Below, piece after piece: positions 61,152 through 64,000 of a stretch of 64,000 nt of DNA (positions are counted from its first letter, which is position 1; the number at the start of each line of letters is the position of its first letter). The notes under the pieces were generated by a model. It was given only the letters and a program-made list of their open reading frames with translations. It did not search any database and was not told the DNA's origin. The translations under genes and the position numbers were made by a program. This DNA is from Virgibacillus natechei (GTDB lineage: Bacteria > Bacillota > Bacilli > Bacillales > Amphibacillaceae): assembly GCF_026013645.1 (NCBI RefSeq), contig NZ_CP110224.1, positions 3,472,001-3,536,000 on the forward strand. Direction: 5' to 3'.

Positions 61152-61490
61152 ATGGAGAAATTATGCCCGCGTTTTGAAAAAGCTATGGGACTTATTAGTA
61201 CACGTTGGGTTGGACTAATCCTGTTTGATTTGTTAAAAGGTACAAAACGCTTTTCTGAAATGGAAGCTGATTTACCTATTAGCGGTAGACTACTCTCTGA
61301 TCGACTGAAAATGCTCGAAAAAGAAGGTATCGTCAAACGAAATATATATTCCGAATTCCCTGTCCGTATCGAATACTCACTATCTGATAAGGGCAATGAG
61401 TTGGAGCCTGTTATTAAGGCTATCCAGTTCTGGGCGGATGAACATATACCCCCAGAAGAGACAGATGATACAGATGAACAACGTGTATAA
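61152..61490 (+). CDS. HxlR family transcriptional regulator
   Basis: A 112-residue winged-helix regulator of the HxlR type. CPRFEKAMGLISTRWVGLIL is the family start with the conserved Cys, followed by GTKRFSEMEADLPISGRLLS and LEKEGIVKRNIYSEFPVRIE in the recognition and wing regions. ATG 61152 is chosen because GAGGTG lies 6 nt upstream; two earlier in-frame starts overlap it. Target genes unknown; it is divergent from the aminopeptidase gene and converges on the hut operon. Some HxlR members sense electrophiles or oxidants through the N-terminal Cys. Confidence 0.92.
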   Translation: MEKLCPRFEKAMGLISTRWVGLILFDLLKGTKRFSEMEADLPISGRLLSDRLKMLEKEGIVKRNIYSEFPVRIEYSLSDKGNELEPVIKAIQFWADEHIPPEETDDTDEQRV

Positions 61491-61513
61491 TAATTAGTTA
61501 AGGGCTGTTTTCC

Positions 61514-64000
<2,487 letters not shown>

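Overview
This 64 kb window looks like chromosome from a low-GC, spore-forming member of the Bacillaceae, probably near Oceanobacillus/Virgibacillus. That is inferred from gene content, not computed. It carries the spore-coat gene gerQ and the B. subtilis-like block ywhD-ywgA-ywfO-lipL-pta-hemQ-gerQ-ywdK-ywdI. It also has Bacillus-type Ku and two-domain LigD, a Bce-type antibiotic-sensing module, and Bacillaceae-style GC-rich intergenic repeats. There are no rRNA or tRNA genes, no CRISPR array and no prophage.

Layout. 0-9 kb is conserved housekeeping: lipoate transfer, phosphotransacetylase, coproheme decarboxylase and spore coat. A degenerate M50-like membrane protein sits inside it, and a 620-bp mobile element with a clear 8-bp target duplication lies between ywdK and ywdI. 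9-15 kb holds a phasin-like/AarF kinase pair, a YjiH transporter, and a sugar reductase-like/acyltransferase pair, separated by more repeat elements. 16-19 kb is the divergent ku/ligD end-joining pair. 19-23 kb is a decayed duplication of an osmC-tcyP unit around a chromate transporter. 23-31 kb holds two ABC systems: an ATPase/permease pair next to a LytTR regulator with an ATPase-like N-terminus, and a complete BceRS-BceAB module with a candidate BceR operator. 31-45 kb holds a manganese-riboswitch-controlled TerC exporter, pgcA, an AI-2E-type permease, a CPA antiporter, brnQ and recQ. 45-50 kb is a gene graveyard: two acetyltransferase remnants, a frameshifted AAC(6')-like gene, a frameshifted NCS1 permease and a 362-bp MITE. 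At its edge is a type I toxin-antitoxin locus resembling txpA/bsrG. 50-64 kb returns to metabolic genes: S66 and M20 hydrolases, an MFS carrier, FabH, an Rrf2/methyltransferase pair, an M29 aminopeptidase, and the histidine-utilisation genes hutU-hutI-hutG, which run off the right edge.

The most unusual material is non-coding. (i) A family of composite foldback elements has matching ends and, in two copies, perfect 8-bp target duplications; their apical hairpin modules appear to be swapped between copies. (ii) A compact hairpin module with a conserved internal loop (ACGTTG ... CGGTTTTAG) recurs inside three otherwise different repeats. (iii) A two-hairpin element of about 80-95 nt occurs four times, three times next to expression signals, including once inside the riboswitch leader. 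(iv) The toxin-antitoxin locus has near-identical 10-mers that could give two competing RNA folds.

Seven genes or gene pieces are frameshifted or truncated. Some lesions are single-base changes in homopolymers (A7, G4), so sequencing error must be excluded for those. Others, such as a 5-bp tandem duplication, a 5-bp deletion and an N-terminal truncation, look like real decay.
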